From: Alteromonas sp. a30 | GTDB taxonomy: Bacteria > Pseudomonadota > Gammaproteobacteria > Enterobacterales > Alteromonadaceae | NCBI RefSeq assembly: GCF_026788005.1 | Contig: NZ_JABEPE010000010.1 | Span: 1 to 64,000 of the forward strand | DNA length: 64,000 bases | Reading direction: 5' to 3' | Part shown: one piece after another, positions 25,919 to 35,509 of the stretch | How the letters are laid out: every line of letters starts with the position of its first letter | Position numbering within the stretch: position 1 is the stretch's first letter | The notes under the pieces: model-generated | What the model saw: the letters and a program-made list of their open reading frames with translations, nothing else | Told to the model about the DNA's origin: nothing | Database searches by the model: none | Program-made: the position numbers and the translations under genes

Positions 25919-26151
25919 GCTTTTTTCCTCCATTCAGGCGACTCTGCATCTAATATCGCTTCAAGCGTTTGGATTCGGTCTGCCATTGACTCTGCTGTTT
26001 TCGCCAAATTATTTAAAGCCGTAACCTGATCTTCTGACAGTCCTTGGTTTATCTGCTTCTTGCTACGGTAGTGTAAAATTAGCCAAATCGGAGCAACGAT
26101 GACTAAAAATACGATGATTGGCGCGATAATCAAACCAATGATATCTTCCAC
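25915..26151 (-). CDS. pspB: Phage shock protein B
   Basis: 78 residues, close to the E. coli 74. N-terminal membrane helix (IIGLIIAPIIVFLVIVAPIWLIL), then a leucine-zipper-like amphipathic helix (LSEDQVTALNNLAKTAESMADRI). It acts with PspC as the stress sensor that relieves PspA inhibition of PspF. Overlaps pspC by four bases and follows pspA by 54 bases. Confidence 0.95.
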   Translation of the reverse strand: MEDIIGLIIAPIIVFLVIVAPIWLILHYRSKKQINQGLSEDQVTALNNLAKTAESMADRIQTLEAILDAESPEWRKKA

Positions 26152-26205
26152 TTTGCTATCCTCTATTGATTAGTTTTCGGTGAGTGAGCAGGCTCCACCT
26201 GCTCA

Positions 26206-26883
26206 CTATTCGCCACTTGAAGACTTATTCGTTTGCATTTTTTTCTTTAATGCAGCCAACTCATCTTCAACTTTTCCTTCGCCTTCTAATTCAGCAAACT
26301 CTTGAGCAAGTGAACGTTTGCCCAAATCGTAGGATTCAACCTGAGACTCTAGCGAATCAATTTTTCGCTCGTACTGTTCGAAACGACCAATAGCATCGTC
26401 GACTTTGTTGTCATCAAGGCGCTTCTTCACTTCCAAACGTGTTGATGCTGTTTTCTGACGCATCAAAATCGCTTTTTGTCGCGTTTTTGCGTCTGCTAAT
26501 TTATCTTGTAATTGCTGAATTTCATCTTGTAATTTCGCAATTTGCTCTTCAACAAGATTAAGCTCGTTCTCTAAAACTTCAACTTGTTCACTACACTTTT
26601 GTTTTTCTAAAAGTGCTGCACGAGCCAAATCTTCTCTGTCTTTACTTAATGCGAGTTCGGCCTTATTTTCCCACTCTGAAACTTCCTGCTTCAGTTGCTC
26701 AACTTGGCGCGCTAAATCCTTTTTATTTGCCAAGGTTTTCGCCGATGCTGAACGCACCTCAACTAAAGTGTCTTCCATTTCTTGAATGATCAATCTGACC
26801 ATTTTTTCTGGATCTTCCGCCTTATCAAGTAAAGCATTGATATTGGCATTGATAATATCTGTGAAACGAGAAAAAATTCCCAT
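26206..26883 (-). CDS. pspA: Phage shock protein A
   Basis: 225 residues (E. coli 222). IM30/Vipp1-like ESCRT-III-related protein: N-terminal amphipathic helix MGIFSRFTDIINANINALLDKAEDPEKM followed by long coiled-coil helices to about 185. It binds stressed inner membrane to limit proton leakage, and in resting cells holds PspF inactive. First gene of the operon, transcribed from a sigma-54-like promoter divergent to pspF. Confidence 0.97.
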   Translation of the reverse strand: MGIFSRFTDIINANINALLDKAEDPEKMVRLIIQEMEDTLVEVRSASAKTLANKKDLARQVEQLKQEVSEWENKAELALSKDREDLARAALLEKQKCSEQVEVLENELNLVEEQIAKLQDEIQQLQDKLADAKTRQKAILMRQKTASTRLEVKKRLDDNKVDDAIGRFEQYERKIDSLESQVESYDLGKRSLAQEFAELEGEGKVEDELAALKKKMQTNKSSSGE

Positions 26884-26954
26884 ATTCTAATACCTCTTAT
26901 GGTTAGCTTTAGGTATCTATTGATGCCTGATTCATTAATGTTGATGTTAATGCA

Positions 26955-26970
26955 TTCAATTTACAGGCCA
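26955..26970 (-). promoter_or_regulatory. Sigma-54 promoter of pspA
   Basis: Minus strand reads TGGCCTG-TAAA-TTGA, which fits TGGCACG-N4-TTGC with GG and the downstream G ten bases apart; the final C is A. Predicted start near 26945, about 60 bases before pspA. Divergent pspF encodes the needed activator. Confidence 0.65.
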
Positions 26971-27096
26971 AGTCACAAACAAACCACAACCAATTGAATA
27001 ATAAAGAAATATTTATATCTGGGCTTTTTTCCAATTGTAGAATATTATTAGTTAAGGCTACAAATTAGTGAAATTAACTAATTTTTGAGGTTTTTA

Positions 27097-28200
27097 ATGA
27101 GTCAGTTTCGCCAGCAAGATAATTTACTTGGGCAAGCCAATAGCTTTCTCGAAGTATTAGAGCAAGTTTCTCAGATTGCTCCCCTTAACAAACCCGTCCT
27201 TATTATTGGGGAACGAGGCACAGGTAAAGAGCTTATCGCAGCCCGCTTACACTATTTATCTAAGCGATGGGAACAAAATTATATTAAATTAAATTGTGCT
27301 GCACTGAATGAGAATTTACTTGAATCAGAATTATTTGGTTATGAGGCAGGTGCGTTTACGGGTGCTAGTAAACGCCGTGAAGGCCGTTTTGAGGTAGCCC
27401 ACAATGGCACCTTATTCTTAGACGAATTGGGTAATACTTCAGGACTGATTCAAGAAAAGCTACTCAGAGTGATTGAATATGGTGAATTTGAGCGCGTTGG
27501 CGGTTCTCGTTCTATTAAAGTTGATGTGCGATTAGTTGCTGCCACCAATGAAGACTTGCCCACTCTGGCAGAAAAGGGGGAATTTAGGGCTGACCTGCTC
27601 GACCGTCTCGCTTTTGATGTCATCACCATTCCACCTTTACGCGAAAGACGAGAAGACATACTTCTTTTAGCGGAACAATTTGCCATTAATATGGCTCGAG
27701 AGTTGGAAATGGAATTATTCAGTGGCTTCACCGAAAAAGCTAAACAAACGCTACTTACGTATCATTGGCCTGGAAATGTAAGGGAATTAAAAAATGTCGT
27801 AGAGCGTGCTGTTTACCGTTGCAATAACCCCTATTTACCTGTGCATGACATTGTATTAGACCCGTTCGAATCGGCTTATCGGCCTAAAGCAGTGATAAAA
27901 ACACATGATCGCAGAGTTGATCCCATCCCCCACCCCACTGCTCCACCGGAAACAGAAACAACAAACACGGCTGAAAACATCGAGTTTTCGGTAAGAAAAG
28001 TGGAAGCTCCTCTGAGCTTTCCGGTAGACTTAAAACAAAAGAGCCAACAATACGAAATTGAGATGATCAAGCAAGCATTGATCGATAGCCAATATAACCA
28101 AAAGAAGACAGCGGACAAACTCACTTTGACTTATCATCAACTGCGCGGTTATTTGAAAAAATACAATTTGCTGGATCAAACTGAAGATGCCGAAAGTTGA
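27097..28200 (+). CDS. pspF: PspF sigma-54 activator
   Basis: 367 residues from ATG 27097 (GAGG six bases upstream); a TTG at 27085 overlaps that site. No receiver domain: the AAA+ module starts at once, with Walker A GERGTGKE (38-45), the sigma-54 loop GAFTGA (85-90) and Walker B LFLDEL (106-111). A Pro/Thr-rich linker (about 270-300) is longer than in the 325-residue E. coli protein, and a Fis-type HTH closes it (QKKTADKLTLTYHQLRGYLKKY). It activates pspA and is held off by PspA. Its last 14 bases overlap sapA, so pspF and sap may share transcripts. Confidence 0.96.
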   Translation: MSQFRQQDNLLGQANSFLEVLEQVSQIAPLNKPVLIIGERGTGKELIAARLHYLSKRWEQNYIKLNCAALNENLLESELFGYEAGAFTGASKRREGRFEVAHNGTLFLDELGNTSGLIQEKLLRVIEYGEFERVGGSRSIKVDVRLVAATNEDLPTLAEKGEFRADLLDRLAFDVITIPPLRERREDILLLAEQFAINMARELEMELFSGFTEKAKQTLLTYHWPGNVRELKNVVERAVYRCNNPYLPVHDIVLDPFESAYRPKAVIKTHDRRVDPIPHPTAPPETETTNTAENIEFSVRKVEAPLSFPVDLKQKSQQYEIEMIKQALIDSQYNQKKTADKLTLTYHQLRGYLKKYNLLDQTEDAES

Positions 28201-29821
28201 GTCTCTAAACATCACAATTAGGCCATTATTAACTGCATTAATTAGCAGCTTTTTACTATTTGCATGTGGTGAAACGAACCCGATAAACACTGAAAAAACC
28301 GGACTGATATATTGTTCGGAAGGCAACCCATCTACGTTTAATCCTCAGCTAGCGACATCTGGCACAACCGCTGATGCATCCTCATACCAAATCTATGACC
28401 GCTTGCTAGAGTTCGATCCTGAAACGAATAAAATCGTGCCCGGGCTCGCTTCTCATTGGCAAGTCAGTAAAGACGGCCTGACCTATACATTTACTTTAAG
28501 AAAAGAGGTTCACTTCCATTCGACCCAGTTCTTCAAGCCTACGCGTGAATTTAATGCTGATGATGTCATTTTCAGCATGGATCGCTGGCGGAATTGGGAT
28601 CACCCTTATCATGATGTGTCAGGCGGCAACTACCCCTATTTTGCTAGCTTAGAGTTAGATAACTTGATTGACGCTATTTACCGTGTGGATAGCCATAAAA
28701 TTAAAATCACTTTAAGTAAGCCCGATAGCTCTTTTCTTGCAAACCTCGCTACCGACTTTGCGATTGTATTGTCTGCTGAGTATGGTGATTTCTTGCTCAA
28801 TAAAGGCACGCCGGAACTCATTGATGAACACCCCATCGGAACGGGCCCTTTTCAATTCATACATCATCAGAAAGACCGGTATATTCGATATAAAAAGAAT
28901 GCAAACTATTGGCGAGATATCCCCCTTGTCGATCAACTCATCTTCGATATTACCCCCTTAAGTTCGCTGCGCCTTGCTAAGCTCATGACGGGTGAATGTG
29001 ACGTATTATCCCTTCCTGCTCACAGTGAATTAGAAATCATCCGAGAGAGAGAAAACTTAATTCTTGATGAAAAACCGGGACTGAATGTCGGTTTTTGGGC
29101 ATTTAACACTTCCCGCGCTCCTTTTGACAACATCGAAGTTCGCAAAGCACTTGCTATGGCGATTGATAAATCAGCACTGGTTGAAGCGGTGTATTTTGGC
29201 AGTGCAGTTAAAGCCAATGGAATTGTTCCTCCCTCTTCCTGGGCGCACCAAAGTGATCTACAAGGTACGAGTTACAACCCGATATTGGCTAAAGAACTGC
29301 TTAAAAAAAATGGAATAGAAGATGGCTTCACCTTGGATATTTGGGCGATGCCCGTAGAGCGAACCTATAACCCAAACGCAGTAATGATGGCCGGATTGAT
29401 GCAGGGCTTTTTGAAAGACGTCGGCGTCAACGTCAACATCGTCAGCTTTGAATGGAATTCATTCAGAAGGCGGCTCGCAGAAGGTAATTACGATTCTATT
29501 TTAATTGGCTGGTCAGCAGATAATGGCGACCCCGATAATTTTTATCGGCCTCTGCTTAGTTGCCCTTCCATAGACTCAGGAACAAACCGAGCAAAATGGT
29601 GCTCGCCACAGTTTGATGAACTCATTAATGAAGCCTTAACTTATAGCGATGAGAGAACTCGAGTTGCTCTTTACCAAAGTGCAAACGCCATCATAGCGGA
29701 CCAAATACCACTCGTTCCCATTGCACACGCTTATCGTTATCAGGCGTACAGGAGCAACGTAAACGACTTAGTCATAAATCCTTTCGGCGGCATTCGATTT
29801 GGTGGGGTATATAAGCAGTGA
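28187..29821 (+). CDS. sapA: SapA peptide-binding lipoprotein of ABC transporter
   Basis: 544 residues. N-terminal hydrophobic segment ends in a lipobox LLFAC (Cys27), so this version is a lipoprotein, unlike the soluble enteric SapA. SBP_bac_5 fold: EGNPSTFNPQLATSGTTADASSYQIYDRLLEFD near the N-terminus and GWSADNGDPDNFYRPLLSC near 445. It presents peptides, in enterics including antimicrobial peptides or putrescine-linked substrates, to SapBC. Starts inside the end of pspF, and its stop overlaps the sapB GTG. Confidence 0.9.
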   Translation: MPKVESLNITIRPLLTALISSFLLFACGETNPINTEKTGLIYCSEGNPSTFNPQLATSGTTADASSYQIYDRLLEFDPETNKIVPGLASHWQVSKDGLTYTFTLRKEVHFHSTQFFKPTREFNADDVIFSMDRWRNWDHPYHDVSGGNYPYFASLELDNLIDAIYRVDSHKIKITLSKPDSSFLANLATDFAIVLSAEYGDFLLNKGTPELIDEHPIGTGPFQFIHHQKDRYIRYKKNANYWRDIPLVDQLIFDITPLSSLRLAKLMTGECDVLSLPAHSELEIIRERENLILDEKPGLNVGFWAFNTSRAPFDNIEVRKALAMAIDKSALVEAVYFGSAVKANGIVPPSSWAHQSDLQGTSYNPILAKELLKKNGIEDGFTLDIWAMPVERTYNPNAVMMAGLMQGFLKDVGVNVNIVSFEWNSFRRRLAEGNYDSILIGWSADNGDPDNFYRPLLSCPSIDSGTNRAKWCSPQFDELINEALTYSDERTRVALYQSANAIIADQIPLVPIAHAYRYQAYRSNVNDLVINPFGGIRFGGVYKQ

Positions 29822-30849
29822 TAACGTATATTCTTCGGCGTTTAAATTTACTACTGCTAACACTGCTCATCTTAGCGCTGGCTTCTTATTGGTTGGTACA
29901 TGCATTTCCGGGAGACCCTGTCGCCAACCTATCTGGCGTCAGTTTTATCACAGCAGAGCAAAAAGCTTATCTGGATCAGTATTATCACACCGACAAGAGT
30001 TTTCTAAACCAATTCATTCGCTACTTAGAATTGCTCTGGCTGGGTGATTGGGGAAAAAGTTTTGTATCGGGTCAGCCCTTAGTTGATGAAATTGCTACCT
30101 TTCTCCCTGCCAGCATCGAACTTGGAACATATGCACTTATTCTATCGCTCTTATTTGGAATTCCTCTCGGCTTTTGGGCTGGAATAAAACATGGAAAAGT
30201 GAGTGATTACTCAATTCTATCATTTAGTTTACTTGGTTACTCTGTTCCCGTTTTTTGGCTCGCATTGCTGCTAATTCTATTTTTCTCCTTGCAGCTCGGT
30301 TGGCTACCTATCTCGGGCAGAATCAGTTTACTTTATGATATTCCTCAAGAAACCGGGTTTATTGTTTACGATATTCTTGCTTCGAATATTGAGAATAAAT
30401 ATGAAGCTTTAGTCAATGCTGCCAGCCATATGCTGTTACCAACTATATCCATTTCCATTGTAACCAGTACCATTATCATGAAAATGACTCGTCATTCTGT
30501 TATCGAAGTATTGTCGAGCGACTATATTCGAGCAGCCTACGCTAAAGGACTAACTAGCCGTCAGGTACTATTAAAGCATGGCTTACGTAACGCTTTACTC
30601 CCGATTGTGCCGCAAGTTGCGATGCAGTTTACGACGCTGCTAACGAATGCCATGATTGTCGAAACGATTTTTTCTTGGCCGGGTGTCGGCAACTGGCTAA
30701 TACAAGCCATTTATCAAGAAGATTACCCCGCAATACGAGCAGGTATGTTGGCAGTGTCAGTATTGGTGGTTGTCTTTACTGTATTTATTGACCTAACACA
30801 CAAGGTTTTTGACCCAAAAAGGATGCATCACAGACGTGTTAAAAACTAG
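29818..30849 (+). CDS. sapB: SapB ABC permease
   Basis: 343 residues from GTG 29818 (overlaps the sapA stop, GTGA). Six membrane helices of the DppB/OppB type, starting MITYILRRLNLLLLTLLILALASYWL; the EAA loop is YIRAAYAKGLTSRQVLLKHGLRNALLP (about 238-262). It pairs with SapC to form the inner-membrane channel. The loop sequence FVYDILASNIENKYEALVNAASHMLLP between helices is typical of SapB. Confidence 0.93.
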   Translation: MITYILRRLNLLLLTLLILALASYWLVHAFPGDPVANLSGVSFITAEQKAYLDQYYHTDKSFLNQFIRYLELLWLGDWGKSFVSGQPLVDEIATFLPASIELGTYALILSLLFGIPLGFWAGIKHGKVSDYSILSFSLLGYSVPVFWLALLLILFFSLQLGWLPISGRISLLYDIPQETGFIVYDILASNIENKYEALVNAASHMLLPTISISIVTSTIIMKMTRHSVIEVLSSDYIRAAYAKGLTSRQVLLKHGLRNALLPIVPQVAMQFTTLLTNAMIVETIFSWPGVGNWLIQAIYQEDYPAIRAGMLAVSVLVVVFTVFIDLTHKVFDPKRMHHRRVKN

Positions 30850-31729
30850 CTTATATCAGGAAGAGGCCCCCCCTTCCCCATTACAACAAACTTGGCTGGA
30901 ATTTAGCAAAAGCCATGCAGCCTTTTTCGGCCTGTTATGCATGTGCTTCTTTGTCTTAGTAATTAGCTTTGGGCCTTTAATAACACCATATTCTCCCCTA
31001 GAACAAAATACCGACGCCTTATTGGTGCCTCCTGCATGGACTGCCAGCGGAGGAATCGATTATATGCTCGGGACTGATGCCTTAGGTAGAGATATTATGT
31101 CCAGAGTGGTGTACGGAACACGCGTTACATTGGGGATTAGCCTATTTCTCGTTATTGTTTCCATGATAATTGGCATTCTAATTGGCGCCTTCGCGGGGAT
31201 GATGCGTGGACTGCAAAGTAGCATTTTGAATCACTTACTGGATTCTCTTATGGCTATTCCCACGCTATTAATCGCCATCATTATTGTCGCTATCCTTGGA
31301 CCGGGTTTAATCAACTCAATGTGGGCCATAACACTTGCACTTGTCCCACAATTCATTCATTACACTCGAGACGCTGTCCGTTCTGAACTGAGAAAGCCCT
31401 ACGCTGTTGCAGCAAAGCTAGACGGTGCTTCCAAAGCGCATATGTTTCGCTCCACTATTTTTCCAAACATCATCGAAATGCTTGTCGTCAGAGGCACGCA
31501 GGCGCTATCAACAGCAATTTTGGATATAAGTGCACTCGGCTTTCTTAATCTGGGTGTGCAAGCTCCTGGAACTGAATTAGGCGCCATGTTGTCGGAAGGT
31601 TTGGACATATCCTATATTGCGCCTTGGAGCATTGCTGCACCGGGAGGCGCAATATTCCTAATGATATTATCCATTAATCTCGTCGGTGATGGTTTGAGAA
31701 GCGCACTTCATAATAGGTTCTTACACTAA
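30836..31729 (+). CDS. sapC: SapC ABC permease
   Basis: 297 residues from GTG 30836, chosen because the resulting N-terminus matches the length of enteric SapC; a TTG at 30809 in the same frame is an alternative with 306 residues. DppC/OppC-type permease with LGTDALGRDIMSRVVYGTRV and EAA loop YAVAAKLDGASKAHMFRSTIFPNI (about 205-228). Overlaps the sapB end and shares a TAATG junction with sapD. Start choice uncertain, identity firm. Confidence 0.92.
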   Translation: MLKTSLYQEEAPPSPLQQTWLEFSKSHAAFFGLLCMCFFVLVISFGPLITPYSPLEQNTDALLVPPAWTASGGIDYMLGTDALGRDIMSRVVYGTRVTLGISLFLVIVSMIIGILIGAFAGMMRGLQSSILNHLLDSLMAIPTLLIAIIIVAILGPGLINSMWAITLALVPQFIHYTRDAVRSELRKPYAVAAKLDGASKAHMFRSTIFPNIIEMLVVRGTQALSTAILDISALGFLNLGVQAPGTELGAMLSEGLDISYIAPWSIAAPGGAIFLMILSINLVGDGLRSALHNRFLH

Positions 31730-32721
31730 TGCCTTTACTCGACATCAAAAACCTAACACTAGAAATAGAAACAACAAATGGTTGGGTGAAAGCACTTGAT
31801 AAAATTAGCTTGACCATTGCGCCTAAAGAAATTCGAGCATTGGTTGGGGAATCCGGCTCAGGTAAAAGCCTAATTGTAAAAGCGATTGTAGGAGCGATTA
31901 ACGAAGGATGGCGCTTAACCGCTGATCGACTAAATTGGGGTGGCAAGGATTTGCTAATGTTATCCGATGAAGAAAGGCGGCAAATTACTCGAGAAGATAT
32001 TGCTGTTATTTTCCAAAATCCCACACATTCTCTCGACCCGACGGCAACATTAGGTGAGCAACTTGAAGAAGCAATTCCTGACCACTTGATCGGTAAAGGC
32101 TGGTATTGGGAAAGACGGCAAAGGCGCAATGAAATAGTTGCTTCACAATTACATAAAGTCGGCATTAAAGAGCACGATGCCTGTGTTAGCAGTTATCCAC
32201 ACCAAATCCCTGATGATATATGCCAGAAATTTATGATTGCGATGGCATTAGCTTCTGAGCCCAAGTTATTGATTGCGGATGACCCAACAAAGGGCATGGA
32301 AACGACCACAAAAATCCAAATTCTTAAACTACTCAGCCGCCTCAATGAAACCAAAGAGCTTAGTATTCTATTTGTTAGCCATGACCTACTTGCTATTGCC
32401 TCTTTAGCTGAAACAATGACGGTATTGTACTGTGGTCAAACGGTTGAAAGTGGACGATTGATGCAGCTAAGAAGGCGCCCTCTGCACCCATATACGAAAG
32501 CCCTACTCGACAGCGCACCAAGTTTCAGAAAGGACTTATTACCGAAAACAGAACTCAATGCATTAGAAGGCACAATTCCAACATTACAAAATCTACCCGC
32601 TGGTTGCCGGCTTGGTCCTCGTTGTCCAAGGGCACAAAAAGAGTGTGTAAAAATGCCTGAGGTTCGCTATATACAGAATCATTATTATAGTTGCCACTTT
32701 CCATTGCATAGGTATAAATAA
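31729..32721 (+). CDS. sapD: SapD ABC ATPase with altered Walker B
   Basis: 330 residues. OppD/DppD-type ATPase: Walker A GESGSGKS (40-47), Q loop FQNPTHSLDP, C-terminal oligopeptide-transporter extension with GCRLGPRCPRAQKEC (four-Cys type motif). The LSGGQ signature is replaced by IPDDICQKF, degenerate as in enteric SapD, and the Walker B end is LLIADD: Asp185 stands where the catalytic Glu is expected. SapF keeps Glu, so the transporter may hydrolyse ATP mainly at one site. Stop is directly followed by the sapF start codon. Confidence 0.92.
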   Translation: MPLLDIKNLTLEIETTNGWVKALDKISLTIAPKEIRALVGESGSGKSLIVKAIVGAINEGWRLTADRLNWGGKDLLMLSDEERRQITREDIAVIFQNPTHSLDPTATLGEQLEEAIPDHLIGKGWYWERRQRRNEIVASQLHKVGIKEHDACVSSYPHQIPDDICQKFMIAMALASEPKLLIADDPTKGMETTTKIQILKLLSRLNETKELSILFVSHDLLAIASLAETMTVLYCGQTVESGRLMQLRRRPLHPYTKALLDSAPSFRKDLLPKTELNALEGTIPTLQNLPAGCRLGPRCPRAQKECVKMPEVRYIQNHYYSCHFPLHRYK

Positions 32722-33513
32722 TTGACTCCCGTTCTCGCAGTAAAACAGCTTTATTATAAACGTAAGACCGTTCGAGGCTGGCGTCAGGCAGCAGTTGACC
32801 AATTCGTTGTAGGTCCGATTAACTTTGAAATAAATGCAGGGGAAACACTAGCGGTTATTGGTGACAATGGCTCGGGGAAGTCCACTATTGCCAACTTACT
32901 TGTTGGTGTAGAAAACCCAACATCTGGAAGCATTTTATTAAACGGACAAAAAATCCAATATAACAATTTAAAACAGCGTAGTTTAAATATCAGGATGATA
33001 TTTCAACAGGCAAGAGAGTCGCTCAATCCAACTGTCCCCGTAGGAAAGATACTTGAAGAGCCATTAAAGCTAAACACTGATTTAACAGCGCAAGAACGCC
33101 ATGAACGGATACGAGAAACGTTACAGCAAGTTGGTTTGCTATCGGATCACGCACACTTTTACCGGCATATGCTTTCCGACGGACAAAGCCAACGCGTTGC
33201 CCTTGCAAGAGCTTTAATACTGAATCCACAAGTGATAGTCGCTGACGAGCCATTCGCAGCACTCGATCCTTCGGTTCGCTCTCAAATGGTAAATTTGTTA
33301 ATGCAATTGCAAAAGAAACTGGGGCTGAGTTATATCTTTATATCTCATAATTTGGGGATTGTTCGACATATCAGCGATCGTGTGTTGGTTGTTAATAACG
33401 GCAGGATAGTGGAGTCAGGAAAAGCAGAAGTGATTTACAATAATCCGAAAACAGACTACACAAAGCGCTTAATCAACGCCTTTAATACACTAATTGATAA
33501 TCGCGTATTCTAA
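32722..33513 (+). CDS. sapF: SapF ABC ATPase
   Basis: 263 residues. Starts at TTG 32722, immediately after the sapD stop; no ATG or GTG fits the family length, and AGGT lies eight bases upstream, so a TTG start is likely. Walker A GDNGSGKS (47-54), signature LSDGQ (151-155), Walker B VIVADE (171-176) with catalytic Glu, H loop SHNLGIVRHI. Second ATPase of the Sap complex. Ends the sap operon. Confidence 0.92.
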   Translation: MTPVLAVKQLYYKRKTVRGWRQAAVDQFVVGPINFEINAGETLAVIGDNGSGKSTIANLLVGVENPTSGSILLNGQKIQYNNLKQRSLNIRMIFQQARESLNPTVPVGKILEEPLKLNTDLTAQERHERIRETLQQVGLLSDHAHFYRHMLSDGQSQRVALARALILNPQVIVADEPFAALDPSVRSQMVNLLMQLQKKLGLSYIFISHNLGIVRHISDRVLVVNNGRIVESGKAEVIYNNPKTDYTKRLINAFNTLIDNRVF

Positions 33514-33543
33514 CCCCCTACAGAAACCCTATTCCCTTAGGCA

Positions 33544-33570
33544 TAAAAAAGCCAGCTCCTAGAGCTGGCC
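33544..33570 (-). terminator. Terminator between sapF and ppiD
   Basis: GCCAGCTC/GAGCTGGC arms (33551-33558, 33562-33569) with a three-base loop. The T run is on the minus strand, so it ends ppiD transcripts; it may partly stop the converging sap transcript. Confidence 0.85.
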
Positions 33571-33613
33571 CAAAAACTGTCAATCTACCCTAGTAGGATA
33601 GGCATCACTTAAA

Positions 33614-35509
33614 TTAATTAGTTTCAGCGGTTTTGGCATAAGTAATATCAGCCGAAGCCTTTAATTCTTCCAACATACTCTGAAAACTAGATGCACCAAT
33701 TTGTCTCGCTAAACGCTGCTGCGTGCTTTTCACTTCGTTCTCATCAAATTGTTCTGGATTAGCAATTTCTTGTAACTCTACTAACGCCACATCGCCACCG
33801 GCCAATTCAACAACATCAAACTTATCATCTTGAGAAAGTTTAAATAATGCAGTGCGCACCTCAGGATCAACTTCATTAGATGCTCGAATAATCGCTTCAT
33901 GGGTCTCCCATGCAAGTTCTTTAGACGCAAGTAAGGTTTCCGCCTCACCTGTCTCTACTAACGCATGTTTCACCTCATTTGCCCAATCCTTTGCCGCTTC
34001 AAGAGCCTTTTCTTGAGTTAGCGCTGCATCCACTAGCATTTTTACTTCTTCTAATGCCTGAGTACGACGAGGGCTATGCTCTATAACACGAACAACTACA
34101 ATATGATTATCACCAAGGCTGAGTACATCGCTATTAATCTTTTCATCAATCGCATTTTCAGAGAAGACTTGCTCCAGCAAGATAGGATTTGCCAATACCC
34201 CTTCTGCTTCATCTCGAGAGAAAAGCGCGGATGTCATCACATCAACATTCGCTACCGCTGCAACTTCACCAAGGGAGTCCGGCACTTCAAATGCTAGCTC
34301 TTCTACTTGAGTTTGAATATCGTAGAATCGCTCAACAGCTTTTTCTTGTTTGATGGCTAATCTAATTTCATCGGCGACATCTTCTAATTCTTTGACCTGC
34401 TCTTCTTTTAAGTCCGTAAGCTTAATGATATGAAAACCAAACTCACTTTTTACCACATCAGAAATATCACCCACCTGAGCAAGTGAAAAAGCGGCTTCTT
34501 CAAAGGCGGGATCCATTTGACCTTTCTCGATCCAATCTAAGTCGCCCCCATTTTCACCACTGAACGTGTCTGCGGAATTTTCTTTTGCTAAAGAAGCAAA
34601 ATCAGCTCCTGTGCGGGCAATATCTAATAACCCCTGTGCATTTTCTAAGCTGGCCTCTTCGTCATCACCAAGCTCGACTAAAATATGCGACACACGACGT
34701 TGCTCATCACTACGATAACGAGACTGGTTACTTTGATAATAATCTTCTATCTCTTGTTCAGTGACTTCCATTTCAGATGCCAACTGACTCGCTTCCAACT
34801 CGATATATTCGACCTTCACTTTTTCTTGGGTATCGAAATCGGTGATGTTTGCACTGTAATAGGCGTTTCTTTCTTCGTCATTAATTTCAATGCTATCGCT
34901 GAACAAAGAAGCGGGAACCTTCACAACACGCGCAGTACGTGTTTGTTTTTGAAGCCTTAAAGCTGACTTAGCTTCACTAGGTAAAGTAAAGTTGCTCGCT
35001 AACACCGCATCAGATAACTGACGACGAGTTAGGTCTCCACGCAATAGTTCTTTAAATTCATTTACCTGCATACCTGACTGAGCAATTAAGAGCTTGAAAC
35101 GTTCATTATCAAACTGTCCACCTAGCTGAAAAGCGGGTGTTTCAATTATTGCTCTTTTAACGTCTTCGTCACTTACACGCATTCCCGACTCTGTGGCAAA
35201 TTGATCAAGTAATTCTTCACTTACCAGTCGTTCTAAAATTTGCTGCCTAAAGTTACTTAAATATTCAGGGTTAGCGGCTAGCTGAGAGAACAACTCACCG
35301 AGTTGTGACTCCATACGTCCACGCTCATTTTGATAAGCTCGCTCTAGCGTTAGACTTGAGATTTCCTCACCGTTAACAACAGCCGCAGGAACTTCACTCC
35401 CTGAGTTGATATAACTTCCTACACCCGCAAAAACAAAGCTTAGGATGACTAATCCGAGCACCACTTTTGCAAAGATGCCGGTTGCCCCTTCTCTCATTTT
35501 TTCCAACAT
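33614..35509 (-). CDS. ppiD: PpiD periplasmic chaperone
   Basis: 631 residues (E. coli 623). One N-terminal membrane anchor (GIFAKVVLGLVILSFVFAGVGSYI, about 12-35), SurA_N-like chaperone domain, a parvulin PPIC domain (about 265-360: RRVSHILVEL, LAKENSADTFSGENGGDLDWIEKGQMDPAFEEAAF, EFGFHIIKL) and a C-terminal helical domain. It sits at the SecYEG exit and assists early folding of secreted proteins. Same strand and order after hupB as in other gammaproteobacteria. Confidence 0.96.
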   Translation of the reverse strand: MLEKMREGATGIFAKVVLGLVILSFVFAGVGSYINSGSEVPAAVVNGEEISSLTLERAYQNERGRMESQLGELFSQLAANPEYLSNFRQQILERLVSEELLDQFATESGMRVSDEDVKRAIIETPAFQLGGQFDNERFKLLIAQSGMQVNEFKELLRGDLTRRQLSDAVLASNFTLPSEAKSALRLQKQTRTARVVKVPASLFSDSIEINDEERNAYYSANITDFDTQEKVKVEYIELEASQLASEMEVTEQEIEDYYQSNQSRYRSDEQRRVSHILVELGDDEEASLENAQGLLDIARTGADFASLAKENSADTFSGENGGDLDWIEKGQMDPAFEEAAFSLAQVGDISDVVKSEFGFHIIKLTDLKEEQVKELEDVADEIRLAIKQEKAVERFYDIQTQVEELAFEVPDSLGEVAAVANVDVMTSALFSRDEAEGVLANPILLEQVFSENAIDEKINSDVLSLGDNHIVVVRVIEHSPRRTQALEEVKMLVDAALTQEKALEAAKDWANEVKHALVETGEAETLLASKELAWETHEAIIRASNEVDPEVRTALFKLSQDDKFDVVELAGGDVALVELQEIANPEQFDENEVKSTQQRLARQIGASSFQSMLEELKASADITYAKTAETN

